Assembly (NCBI RefSeq): GCF_006539125.1
Contig: NZ_BJMK01000021.1
Span: forward strand, 1 to 37,964
Length of the DNA stretch: 37,964 bases
Direction: 5' to 3'
Source: Gluconobacter sphaericus NBRC 12467
GTDB lineage: Bacteria > Pseudomonadota > Alphaproteobacteria > Acetobacterales > Acetobacteraceae
The translations under genes and the position numbers were made by a program. Below the pieces are notes generated by a model. It did no database searches, was not told where the DNA came from, and was given only the letters and a program-made list of their open reading frames with translations. This document shows, piece after piece, positions 15,901-23,698 of the stretch (the first letter of the stretch is position 1; each line of letters opens with the position of its first letter).

Positions 15901-16216
15901 CATCATGTGCATGGGAACCGCAACCGCGAACTCGATCCTCGTGGTGTCCTTTGCCCGTGAACGCCTCGAAATCCACGGCGATGCGCTTAAAGCCGCTATT
16001 GAAGCCGGTTATGGCCGTATCCGTCCGGTCATCATGACCGCACTGGCCATGGTCGTGGGCATGATCCCGATGGCAACATCGAACTCGACCAACGCGCCTC
16101 TCGGCCGCGCCGTGATTGGTGGCCTGATCGTCGCAACGATCTCGACTCTCCTCTTTGTTCCCTGCGTCTACGCAATCCTCCACAACCGCACATCGCGTCA
16201 GAAGGAAATCGCCTGA
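12992..16216 (+). CDS. RND efflux transporter, inner-membrane permease
   Basis: This 1074-residue proton-driven pump subunit belongs to the AcrB/ACR_tran superfamily and is the engine of a tripartite exporter. It has the two-fold RND layout: a first membrane helix (RRPLTFVVLSIMIVLLGVM), a large periplasmic loop, helices 2-6, a second loop and helices 8-12. The helix 4 motif GILVDDATVMIENID holds the proton-carrying pair Asp402-Asp403. In helix 10 the stretch MGTATANSILVVSFARE has Ala979 where AcrB has the relay Lys of SAKNAIL. A polar insert of about 60 residues (about 490-550) follows the first half. The stop overlaps the adaptor start as TGATG. The substrate is unknown, and cation-type CzcA pumps are a less likely alternative. 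Confidence 0.92.
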   Translation: MNAIVVTALRRPLTFVVLSIMIVLLGVMSILKTPTDVFPNIKVPVVAAIWTYPGLLPQEFAGRITYNFELAVTTTVQNIEHMESSSYYGRSIVNIYFQPGTSVGTAEAEVSAIAQTVLLGLPPKVPAPMIVALNPSQVPVIALQMTSDKQTPSDLFKLGVIRVRPLLATVPGAIVAHPYGGMDSFVMVSLDQKQLQAHHLSAADVQAALTAQNIVLPAGDQKIDATDWMVQTNAAPESMDDIANIPVKRVGNAVIYVRDVASVYRGGHPQTNLVLVKGRQGVEMITQKGGTASTLDVVAATKALLPRLKAILPPDVHISILSDASIMVKDQIKDVVQEMITASFLTGIVVLLFLGSWRSTVIIATSIPLAILCSIIALGWAGQSINVMTLGGLALAVGILVDDATVMIENIDTHLEMGKDLETAIIDAANQIVIATFVSTTCICIVWLPLFELDGVAGYLFMPMALAIMFAMIASFILSRTLVPTMAKYLLAGHVHHPAGAPGPDEDPYGIHDSAIDISNPHATQRPPSGFFSRFQKGFEARFTSFREGYNTILTRCVERRGAFVGVFMMLSIASMGLYFIAGRDFFPEVKSDALQMHMRAPLGTRIEVAGRIAALVDDRINQLLPGKVENIISNCGLPEGPHNQAFIPTPSIGTQDCDLTIALKNSESPVWDYRALLRKDLSKRFPGTVFTFQPADLTNKILNFGSAAPIDIQLSGPDAMENYNYAKHLIGLIRQIPGTADVNIQQTMSTPTLLVNGNRTFSQATGVTENDLATNELLTLAGSGVVDPQFWLDPVDNVTFPLNVYTSQDQLTHLNDLLTIPVDKGDGDPNDKTQLLGAIANVVAAGTPGEVSHYNSMSEIDIYVNIEGTDMGSVLDKVRQVVAHDDHNKPTSAEVDIHGQATTMAGAYKQLILGLAISIVLIYLLIVVNFQSWLDPFIIITALPGALGGIAWALFLTQTRLSVPALTGAIMCMGTATANSILVVSFARERLEIHGDALKAAIEAGYGRIRPVIMTALAMVVGMIPMATSNSTNAPLGRAVIGGLIVATISTLLFVPCVYAILHNRTSRQKEIA

Positions 16217-17400
16217 TGGCTACCTCCCCCAAACTCATCGCCGCTGCGGGAGGGTGCCTCCTCGCGCTCTATGTCGGCTATATCGTGGTTGACCGCATCC
16301 ATGTCTCTACTGCCCTCGCGGTCGAGACCAAGGAAAATGCTCTGCCCGACGTTGCCGTCGTCAAGCCGATCCAGTCACCCAAGAAGGTCGCCCTGACGCT
16401 GCCCGGCAATATTGACGCCTGGTATCAGGCGCCGATCTATCCGCAGGTCTCGGGCTATGTGAAGATGTGGTACAAGGACTACGGTGCCCGCGTGAAGCAG
16501 GGCGACGTTCTGGCCGAGATCAACGCCCCGGCGCTTGATGCGCAATACGCACAGGCGAAGGCCGATCTTGCGTCGATCATGGCAAAGTACAACCTGTCCA
16601 ATGTCACGCTCCAGCGCTGGCAGGCCATGGGCCGCTCCCAGTCCGTCTCGGGGCAGTCTGTCTCGGTCGCACAGGCTGACCAGCAGTCCGCCAAGGCGCA
16701 GGTCGAAGCCGCCGAACGGAACGTTGCGCATTTCGAGGCACTCGAACGCTTCAAGACGATTGTCGCACCCTTCGATGGTATCGTGACCTCGCGTGACATC
16801 AATGTCGGCGACTACGTCCATGACGGCGGCGGCAATCTCAACGCTGCCGGTGCGGCCTCCGAACTCTTCACCGTGGCTGACGTGCACAAGTTGCGTCTCT
16901 TCGTCTCCGTGCCGGAAGTCTTCCAGTATGTTCTTCAGCCGGACATCACAGCCGACGTTAGCGTGCCGCAGTTCAAGGACCGCAAGTTCAAGGCGAACTT
17001 CCTGACGACCGCACGCGGCTATGATCCGAACACCCGTACCTCCACCACAGAGTTCGAGATGGACAACCCGAACGAAGTTCTGTGGCCGGGCACCTTTGCT
17101 TCGGTGGAGCTCAAGGCGAACAATGAGAACTCGCATCTCTACGAAGTTCCTACGAGTGCGCTGGTCTTTCAGGAAAAGGGCATGCAGCTCGCTGTGGTGC
17201 GGGACGACAACACGGTCCATTTCCAGAACGTGACGGTCGGACGCATGGCTGATACGGCAACGGAAATTCAGGCTGGTATCGGCCCGAACGACCGCGTGAT
17301 TGCCAACCCGCCAGCGGATGTGCTCGAAGGTGACAAGGTCAACGTGACCGTGCCGCAGCGCGGCTACAACCAGTCCGGCTTCGGAAAAGAGAACGAGTAA
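16216..17400 (+). CDS. RND efflux periplasmic adaptor (membrane fusion protein)
   Basis: This 394-residue HlyD/AcrA-type adaptor links the permease to the outer-membrane channel. An N-terminal hydrophobic anchor (about residues 7-26) is followed by the first lipoyl half, GYVKMWYKDYGARVKQGDVL. Next come an alpha-helical hairpin (about 105-180, rich in Ala and Gln), the second lipoyl half (FDGIVTSRDINVGDYV), and beta-barrel and membrane-proximal domains. No lipobox is present, so the protein is held by the helix. The start codon overlaps the permease stop by one base, and one base separates its stop from the channel gene, so the three genes form one operon. Confidence 0.93.
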   Translation: MATSPKLIAAAGGCLLALYVGYIVVDRIHVSTALAVETKENALPDVAVVKPIQSPKKVALTLPGNIDAWYQAPIYPQVSGYVKMWYKDYGARVKQGDVLAEINAPALDAQYAQAKADLASIMAKYNLSNVTLQRWQAMGRSQSVSGQSVSVAQADQQSAKAQVEAAERNVAHFEALERFKTIVAPFDGIVTSRDINVGDYVHDGGGNLNAAGAASELFTVADVHKLRLFVSVPEVFQYVLQPDITADVSVPQFKDRKFKANFLTTARGYDPNTRTSTTEFEMDNPNEVLWPGTFASVELKANNENSHLYEVPTSALVFQEKGMQLAVVRDDNTVHFQNVTVGRMADTATEIQAGIGPNDRVIANPPADVLEGDKVNVTVPQRGYNQSGFGKENE

Positions 17401-17401
17401 G

Positions 17402-18970
17402 ATGATTCCATCCTTCTCCCGCCTCCGCCGCACCGGCCTGGTCTGCGGCACCGCCCTGTCGCTGCTTGGTCTGTCCGCGTGCGATCTGGCGCCCACCTAT
17501 AAGGCTCCGAACCTTGTCGTCCCTGCCTCATGGCAGGGGCAGGCACCGTTTGCCGTGGCCACACCCGCGGATACAGCACTGCCCACCAACTGGTGGACCA
17601 TGTTTCAGGACCCACTGCTAAACGATCTTGAAGCCCGCGCGACCTCGGATAACGGCGACATCCAGGCCGCCGCCGAACGCTTCATTCAGGCGCGCGCCCT
17701 TGTCGTGGCTGCGCGTTCAGAACTGCTTCCGCATGTCAGTCTTGAAGCCGGGGCGTCGGACAACAAGCAGTCCGCTGACCGCCTGTTCCGCAACGGTGCA
17801 ACCCTGACCCAGACCGAAGAGGAATACGGCGGTCTGGCATCGTGGGAACCTGACTTCTGGTCGTCCATCCGCAACCGCGTCCGCGAACAGAAACAGTTCG
17901 CCCAGCAGCGTGCGGCCGATTTCGCGATGGCTCGCCTGAGTACGCAAGCCGAGCTTGCGCGCGACTACATCCAGCTTCGTGGCTACGATGCGCAGGATGC
18001 GATCTATGCGCAGTCCATCGGCTACTATGAGCGCGCCGTTCATATCACCGAAAACCAGGTTCAGAACCAGGCGGCTCCCCGCCTCGATCTGGCGCGGGCA
18101 CAGGCCCAGCTCTACACGACACAGGCGGCGCGTCTGGACATTCAGGCCGCAAGACAGGTGACGGAACATGCCATCGCGGTGCTGACCAATACCTCACCGT
18201 CGAGCTTCCACATCCCTGCCAGCCCTGAGTTCCATTTCGTTCAGCCGACGATCCCCACGAACGTTCCTTCGACCCTGCTCCAGCGTCGTCCTGACATCGC
18301 ATCATCCGAACGCGAGATGGCACAGGCCAATCGTGAAATTGGCATTGCGCGTGCGGCTTTCTATCCGCATATCGCCCTGCGCCTAAATGGTGGTTTCTCC
18401 GCCAATGGCTTCGATCTGGCCAATCTGGCCAATTCGCTGTGGACCTATGGCGCAACACTCGACATGCCGCTCTTTGATGGCGGACTGCGCCGGGCAGAGC
18501 TGCAAAGAACATGGTCGGCCTATCGGGAAACGCGCGACGGCTATCGCATGAAAGTTCTGTCGGCCTTCCGCGAAGTGGAAGACGGGCTGTCTATGACCGA
18601 ACGTCTGACCAAGGAAAACGCGGCGCTGGAGCAGGCTGTCAAAGCCAATCTTGCCACGCAGAGCATGACCATGACGCTCTATCAAGGCGGCGTCGGAACC
18701 TATCTTGAGGCCATCTTCAGCCAGGAAAACACGCTGGAAAGCCGCATCCATCAGGTCGAGATCGCGACACAGCTGTATCGCGCGGACGTGGACCTGATCC
18801 GCAGCCTCGGCGGCGGCTGGAACGTGAAGGACCTGCCAACCATGGACCAGACCCTCTCAATCACTCCGCTGCAATACGACAACCTGCACCACCCAAAGCC
18901 GGTTGGAGAAGTCACAGCATCCCAACATCCGGAACAGTTCGAAAACCTGGATGGTCCAAAGAAGCACTGA
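17402..18970 (+). CDS. RND efflux outer-membrane channel, NodT family lipoprotein
   Basis: This 522-residue TolC/OprM-type channel completes the exporter. It begins with a lipoprotein signal peptide ending in the lipobox LSAC (Cys27) and has the family opening DLAPTYKAPNLVVPASW. Two repeats of the outer-membrane efflux domain follow. The second contains LLQRRPDIASSEREMAQAN, IGIARAAFYPHIAL and MPLFDGGLRRAELQ. The C-terminal tail of about 45 residues beyond the last helix is polar. It is the third gene of the operon. In many RND operons the adaptor is first, whereas here the permease leads. Confidence 0.93.
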   Translation: MIPSFSRLRRTGLVCGTALSLLGLSACDLAPTYKAPNLVVPASWQGQAPFAVATPADTALPTNWWTMFQDPLLNDLEARATSDNGDIQAAAERFIQARALVVAARSELLPHVSLEAGASDNKQSADRLFRNGATLTQTEEEYGGLASWEPDFWSSIRNRVREQKQFAQQRAADFAMARLSTQAELARDYIQLRGYDAQDAIYAQSIGYYERAVHITENQVQNQAAPRLDLARAQAQLYTTQAARLDIQAARQVTEHAIAVLTNTSPSSFHIPASPEFHFVQPTIPTNVPSTLLQRRPDIASSEREMAQANREIGIARAAFYPHIALRLNGGFSANGFDLANLANSLWTYGATLDMPLFDGGLRRAELQRTWSAYRETRDGYRMKVLSAFREVEDGLSMTERLTKENAALEQAVKANLATQSMTMTLYQGGVGTYLEAIFSQENTLESRIHQVEIATQLYRADVDLIRSLGGGWNVKDLPTMDQTLSITPLQYDNLHHPKPVGEVTASQHPEQFENLDGPKKH

Positions 18971-19020
18971 TTGATTTTTCTTTTGCCTGATTTTATTTTT
19001 GGGCAAGTTAATTTCTGGTT

Positions 19021-19069
19021 CCTGGAGTTAATTTTCGCTCTGCGACTTGTGCAGAGCGAAAATTCCAGG
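19021..19069. repeat. Long inverted repeat downstream of the efflux operon
   Basis: AATTTTCGCTCTGC (19030-19043) and GCAGAGCGAAAATT (19051-19064) pair perfectly over 14 bases around a 7-base loop, with an outer CCTGG/CCAGG pair extending the stem past a 4-base bulge. It lies between the channel stop and the IS5 relic and may stop transcription from either side, though no run of T follows. Its edge position also allows an IS-associated origin. Confidence 0.55.
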
Positions 19070-19079
19070 CTCTGGATTA

Positions 19080-19383
19080 CTATGCGCTCGCACTGATCCT
19101 CTCCCAGAAGAGAGAGCGGTGCATGCTGTAGACGATATTGGCCAGCCCAATCTTCATAGTGACCCGTGTGATGCCCACGGTTCGAACGAATAATTCAATC
19201 TGTGATTTCTGTTCGATAAAAACATGCTCGACGCGTGATCGGATCACTGACTTTCCGGCATGAGATCTCTGGATATGCCGAGGCATAAGCTTGAGATACG
19301 GCTTCTTCCTGCGAAGCTTTGAGACAAAACTCTGCTCTTCCATGAAATCTTCATCGGCTTTTAAGCGATAGAACGAGGCCTCC
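19080..19383 (-). pseudogene. IS5-family transposase, C-terminal fragment
   Basis: The minus strand encodes the last about 100 residues of an IS12528-type transposase. They start inside the core with SFYRLKADEDF, followed by MEEQSFVSKLRRKKP, LMPRHIQRSHAGKSVIRSRV, EHVFIEQKSQIELFVRTVGI and GLANIVYSMHRSLFWERIS, ending at the stop at 19080. It is better preserved than the copy at 11876-12609 and keeps the segment lost there. Everything N-terminal is missing, and homology ends abruptly near 19383. No terminal repeats like those at 558 and 1158 were found, so only a piece of the element remains. Confidence 0.8.
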
Positions 19384-19841
19384 GAGCGCCACGCGCAAGG
19401 GCGCTTTCTTATCAGGCGACAATTTTTCAGCGCCTGAATGACAGCGCGGGGATAACGTCAGAGACGACCGTTTTCCGCAGTGGGGATAACCTCGGATCGG
19501 ATCACGTTTCCGAGGGGGCGGAAAAACGCTTCCAGCGGCGGACTGAATGGCGCAGACCGACACAAGACTGTGCAGTCCGCTAAAAATCATTTCTACAGGA
19601 GTTCGGATCAATCTGTCTCCGCTTCTAGCTCTCTGTTTCGCGGGACCATCATGCAATCTGCATGACGTCCGTTCCAGCCGGGCTGGTCGGGGTGCAATCT
19701 TCACAGAACTGACGCGCCTCTCTGGACATCGACCCGGATACAAGTTTTCCTGCCCTAACGAGGCGCCCTGACCGGGCACTCATGCGTTACGGCCGTTAAC
19801 CGACGGCAATGCCCAATGGCGAATGCAAGGATTTTGAAGTA
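19384..19841. other. Stretch without a recognisable gene, upstream of pgm
   Basis: The composition is normal for the genome, but no open frame resembles a known protein or has a convincing start. GGGATAAC is repeated at 19453-19460 and 19484-19491. The part nearest 19842 must carry the pgm promoter. The sharp change at 19383 marks the breakpoint of the IS relic. A small RNA or an unrecognised gene fragment cannot be excluded. Confidence 0.35.
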
Positions 19842-21488
19842 ATGGCCCATCTCAGCCCTCTGGCCGGCAAAACGCTTTCTTCCGACAAGCTGACCGATAT
19901 TCCCGCCCTGATCGCAGCTTATTATGGCCGCAAGCCCGATCCTTTGATTTCCACACAGCGCGTTTCGTTCGGCACGTCCGGTCACCGGGGTTCCTCGCTG
20001 CATACCAGCTTCAACGAGAACCATATCCTCGCCATCTGCGAAGCCATCTGCCGCCATCGCAAGGCCGAGGGCATTGATGGCCCGCTTTTCATCGGCATGG
20101 ACAGCCACGCCCTGTCCGGCCCGGCGCAGAAATCCGCCATTGAGGTTTTTGCAGCTCATGGCATCGACGTCCGGATTGACGAAAACGGCGGCTATACGCC
20201 GACACCTGTCATTTCCCACGCCATCCTGACTTACAACAAGGGTCGCACCACGGGTCTGGCCGATGGTGTGGTCATCACGCCGTCGCATAATCCCCCGGCC
20301 GATGGCGGGTTCAAATACAACCCGACCAATGGTGGACCGGCCGATACGGCGATCACCAAGGCCATTCAGGACATGGCCAATGAGTTCCTCGCCAACGGGC
20401 TGAAGGACGTCAAGCGTCTGCCTTACGAGCAGGCCAGGCAGGAAGCCTGCATCAAGGATTATGATTTCATAACGCCTTATGTGGACGATCTGGACTCGGT
20501 CATCGACATGAAGGCGATCCGCGATGCGGGCGTGAAGATCGGCATCGATCCGCTGGGCGGGGCTGCTGTTGCGTACTGGAAGCCCATCATCGAGCGCTAC
20601 GGCCTTCATGCCACTGTCGTCAGCGACGTGGTGGATCCGACGTTCTCCTTCATGACCGCTGACTGGGACGGGCAGATCCGCATGGACTGCTCCTCCCCCT
20701 ATGCCATGGCGCGACTGATCGAGATGGGCGACCGCTTTGACGTTGCGTTTGCCAATGACACCGACGCTGACCGTCATGGCATCGTCGCCATGCCTGACGG
20801 GCTGATGAATCCGAACCATTATCTTGCGGTGGCGATTTCCTACCTGTTCCGGAACCGTCCGGACTGGAGCCCGGAACTCGGCGTTGGCAAGACGCTCGTC
20901 AGCAGCGGGCTGATTGACCGCGTGGCGAAAGACATGGGCCGCAAGCTGGTTGAGGTTCCGGTCGGGCTGAAATGGTTCGTGCCAGGACTGATGGACGGCT
21001 CGCTGGGTTTCGGCGGCGAGGAAAGCGCAGGCGCGACCTTCCTGCGTCGGGATGGCACCGTCTGGACCACGGACAAGGACGGGCTCATTCTGGGTCTTCT
21101 GGCGGCTGAAATTACGGCCAAGACCGGCAAGAACCCCAGCGTGCATTATCACGAGATCATCTCACGCCTCGGGACGCCCTATTACGAGCGCATCGACGCG
21201 GCCGCCAATCCGGAACAGAAGGCCAAGCTCAGCAAGCTCACGCCCGAGCAGTTCCCGCTGGAGGTGCTGGCAGGCGACAAGATCATCAGCAAACTCACCC
21301 GCGCGCCGGGTAATGATGCGCCGATTGGTGGCCTGAAGGTTGTGACCGAGAACGGGTGGTTCGCCGCACGTCCTTCCGGCACGGAAGACGTTTACAAAAT
21401 CTATGCCGAGAGCTTCGTCAGCGAGGAGCATCTGCGGGCCATCCAGCAGGAAGCACAGGACGCCATCTCCAAGGTTTTCGCGGCCTGA
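19842..21488 (+). CDS. pgm: Phosphoglucomutase (alpha-D-glucose phosphate-specific)
   Basis: This 548-residue enzyme interconverts glucose 1-phosphate and glucose 6-phosphate, feeding UDP-glucose and polysaccharide synthesis (its relative in cellulose-producing acetic acid bacteria is needed for cellulose). All four active-site loops of the alpha-D-phosphohexomutases are seen: the phosphoserine loop [18 protein letters not shown] (Ser148), the Mg2+ loop DTDADRHG, the sugar loop GGEESAG and the phosphate loop [12 protein letters not shown]. The start at 19842 ([10 protein letters not shown]) is chosen over an in-frame ATG at 19809 because AAGGA lies ten bases before it and the family begins this way. 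A strong hairpin follows the stop. Confidence 0.95.
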   Translation: MAHLSPLAGKTLSSDKLTDIPALIAAYYGRKPDPLISTQRVSFGTSGHRGSSLHTSFNENHILAICEAICRHRKAEGIDGPLFIGMDSHALSGPAQKSAIEVFAAHGIDVRIDENGGYTPTPVISHAILTYNKGRTTGLADGVVITPSHNPPADGGFKYNPTNGGPADTAITKAIQDMANEFLANGLKDVKRLPYEQARQEACIKDYDFITPYVDDLDSVIDMKAIRDAGVKIGIDPLGGAAVAYWKPIIERYGLHATVVSDVVDPTFSFMTADWDGQIRMDCSSPYAMARLIEMGDRFDVAFANDTDADRHGIVAMPDGLMNPNHYLAVAISYLFRNRPDWSPELGVGKTLVSSGLIDRVAKDMGRKLVEVPVGLKWFVPGLMDGSLGFGGEESAGATFLRRDGTVWTTDKDGLILGLLAAEITAKTGKNPSVHYHEIISRLGTPYYERIDAAANPEQKAKLSKLTPEQFPLEVLAGDKIISKLTRAPGNDAPIGGLKVVTENGWFAARPSGTEDVYKIYAESFVSEEHLRAIQQEAQDAISKVFAA

Positions 21489-21504
21489 TTCACGGCTGCC
21501 CCCC

Positions 21505-21529
21505 CCCGGGACATGGCTTATGTCCCGGG
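21505..21529 (+). terminator. Hairpin terminator of pgm
   Basis: CCCGGGACAT and ATGTCCCGGG pair perfectly over 10 bases around GGCTT, starting 16 bases after the pgm stop. Only a short AATTCTTT follows, so the T tract is weak. Confidence 0.6.
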
Positions 21530-22049
21530 AATTCTTTGCCTGCGCCCCTGAGGCCAGCGACTCCCCTTTTCCGGCCCTGAAAATCCCGTCCGCCTCCATA
21601 AAAGTGCGGATGGACAGTCATGCCTGGTGAGAAAATCCCGCGTGACTGGACGATCGGATTTTCTCCACATTTTCAGCAATCCTGCATTACCTGCACCGCC
21701 CCAGGGCCACAGATCTGCTGTCGGGCCTCACATCCATGTGATGACCGCGCTCTGGTCATCATCCGCGATTTGGATAATACCCATTTCTGGCACTGGGTGC
21801 CATATTTTGACGACGCTCTGTTTCTCGACAGTCTCTCTGTTTGCAATCCGGATGAAGGACGAAATGGATGTTGAAGATCGGCTGTAATCCCGTAGAGTAT
21901 TTGTGCCCACGACCTGATCTTATCAGATCCACTATTCTATCTGGGACCGCATATACTGTCCTTGTTCAGCACAAAATCCAGAAACAAAGCCTCTCACGCC
22001 CGGACGCTCTGCGCCCTGTCGCCTTCTCTTTATCGGTAACGAGGTAAAA
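21530..22049. other. 520-base intergenic region before the aldehyde dehydrogenase
   Basis: The short frames here (up to about 85 codons) resemble nothing known and lack good ribosome sites. The dyad CTGAT-CTT-ATCAG lies at 21914-21926 and a TATACT word at 21952-21957, which may be the -10 of the dehydrogenase promoter, with a 5' leader of about 90 bases. No good -35 is visible. The length leaves room for a small RNA or more regulatory sites. Confidence 0.35.
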
Positions 22050-23441
22050 ATGGCCTACGCAACGACAAATCCCCTGACTGGCGAAGTCCTCAAGACCTTT
22101 CCCAACGCAACGGATGCAGAAGTCCAGACGGCCCTCACAGAAGCCCATACGGCTTTCGAAAGCTGGCGCGACACCCCCTTTGCCGAGCGGGCGAAGATCA
22201 TGACTGCCGCCGCAGCAATCCTACGCCGCGACGTCGACAAATACGCCCGCCTCGGCACGCTGGAAATGGGCAAGCTGTTCACAGAGTCGAAACTGGAGAT
22301 CATTCTCTCAGCCGAAATCTTTGAATATTACGCCAAATATGCCGAAGAACTGCTAAAACCCGAGACGCTTCCAGTCGCCGATCCGGCCGAAGGCAAGGCT
22401 ACGCTGGTTCACGAGCCTCTCGGAATTGTTCTGGCCATCGAGCCTTGGAACTTCCCGTTCTATCAGGTCGTTCGCATCATTGCCCCGCAGCTTTCGGCCG
22501 GTAATGCGGTTCTGCTCAAGCACGCATCCAACCTGCCGCAGTGTGCCGCCATCTGCGAGGACCTGATGAATGAGGCCGGACTACCCAAGGGCCTGTTCCG
22601 CAATCTCTATCTCGCCCGTCCCCATACGGAGATGATCCTGAACGATCCTCGCGTCTGCGGCGTGGCCCTGACAGGGTCGGAAGGGGCTGGCGTCATCATT
22701 GCGGGCACGGCGGGCAAGGCACTGAAGAAGGCCACGATGGAACTTGGTGGCGCCGATGCCTTCATCGTTCTGGATGATGCGAACGTCGAAAAGGCTGCGA
22801 AATGGGCCGTCATGGGCCGCCACTGGAATGCCGGTCAGGTCTGTGTTTCGGCCAAGCGTATCATTGTAGCGGACGCAATCTATGACCGCTTCCTGGAGCT
22901 CTACAAGAAGGGCGTTTCCGAGCTGAAGGCCGGTGACCCGATGGACCCGTCCACCACGCTTGCGCCGCTCTGCTCGCAGGGTGCTGCTGATGATCTGCGC
23001 AGACAGGTCGAGGATGCCAAGAAGCATGGCGCGACGGTCGAAGCCATCGGCGCACCGGTTCCTACGAAGGGTTCCTTCTTCCAGCCGCTGTTGATGACAA
23101 ACCTGCACGAAAATAATGAAGCCCGTCACTGGGAATTCTTCGGCCCGGTCACGCAGCTCTATCGCGCCAAGGACGAGGACGATGCCATCCGCATCGCCAA
23201 TGACTCCCCCTATGGTCTGGGTGGTGCGGTCTTCACTCAGGACGAGAGCCGCGGTGCGCGGGTGGCGTCTAAGATCCGCACGGGGATGGTCTACATCAAC
23301 CATCCCCTGATCCCGAAGGCCGATCTTCCGTTCGGCGGCATCGCCCGCTCCGGCTATGGCCGCGAGCTGGTCGGACTGGGGATCAAGGAGTTCGTCAACC
23401 ACAAGCTCATCAACATCGTGGATATCGATGCCCCGATCTGA
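22050..23441 (+). CDS. NAD(P)-dependent aldehyde dehydrogenase, succinate-semialdehyde type
   Basis: This 463-residue enzyme oxidises an aldehyde to the acid in the cytoplasm. It is of the short succinate-semialdehyde dehydrogenase (Sad/GabD-like) group, starting directly at TNPLTGEVLKTF. Visible residues are Asn134 in PWNFP, the cofactor-binding GSEGAG (210-215), the general base Glu231 in MELGGADAF and the nucleophile Cys265 in NAGQVCVSAKR, with HWEFFGPV and the terminal PFGGIARSGYGRE. In acetic acid bacteria such an enzyme may serve a bypass in the citrate cycle or detoxify sugar-derived aldehydes. The substrate cannot be fixed from sequence. GAGG six to seven bases before the ATG supports the start. 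A hairpin follows. Confidence 0.92.
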   Translation: MAYATTNPLTGEVLKTFPNATDAEVQTALTEAHTAFESWRDTPFAERAKIMTAAAAILRRDVDKYARLGTLEMGKLFTESKLEIILSAEIFEYYAKYAEELLKPETLPVADPAEGKATLVHEPLGIVLAIEPWNFPFYQVVRIIAPQLSAGNAVLLKHASNLPQCAAICEDLMNEAGLPKGLFRNLYLARPHTEMILNDPRVCGVALTGSEGAGVIIAGTAGKALKKATMELGGADAFIVLDDANVEKAAKWAVMGRHWNAGQVCVSAKRIIVADAIYDRFLELYKKGVSELKAGDPMDPSTTLAPLCSQGAADDLRRQVEDAKKHGATVEAIGAPVPTKGSFFQPLLMTNLHENNEARHWEFFGPVTQLYRAKDEDDAIRIANDSPYGLGGAVFTQDESRGARVASKIRTGMVYINHPLIPKADLPFGGIARSGYGRELVGLGIKEFVNHKLINIVDIDAPI

Positions 23442-23448
23442 GGGGCGT

Positions 23449-23482
23449 GCGACGTGCCGGCCCCCCTTTCTCGGCACGTCGC
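23449..23482 (+). terminator. Hairpin after the aldehyde dehydrogenase gene
   Basis: GCGACGTGCCG and CGGCACGTCGC pair perfectly over 11 bases around a 12-base loop, beginning 8 bases after the stop. No clear T tract follows, so the terminator role is likely but not certain. Confidence 0.6.
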
Positions 23483-23698
23483 ATTCCTAATTCATCACGT
23501 TTATTTGAGTTGTTTACTGATCACAGCAAAGAATTCATCGATCTTTATTTCAGTCACCTGAATATGATTTTCGGCCTTTCCGAAATCACCATAACAGTCT
23601 GTACGAAATAACCCGTTTACTGCGTCGATTTGCGGTAAACGCCCCTCCCCTCGTGCCTTTTTCTGTCGCCCACCCCCTGAACGGAGGCCTGAAAACCG

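Noticed and set aside
19772-19785. 14-base word CCGGGCACTCATGC also present at 34078-34091
   Set aside because: Repeats of this length are expected by chance in a window of this size, and the flanks do not match.
19755-21152. 465-codon minus-strand open frame opposite pgm
   Set aside because: It is a mirror of the strongly biased codons of pgm, with no family resemblance and no ribosome site.
21620-21887. Short overlapping frames of 84-86 codons after pgm
   Set aside because: They overlap one another in different frames, lack good ribosome sites and look like no known protein.
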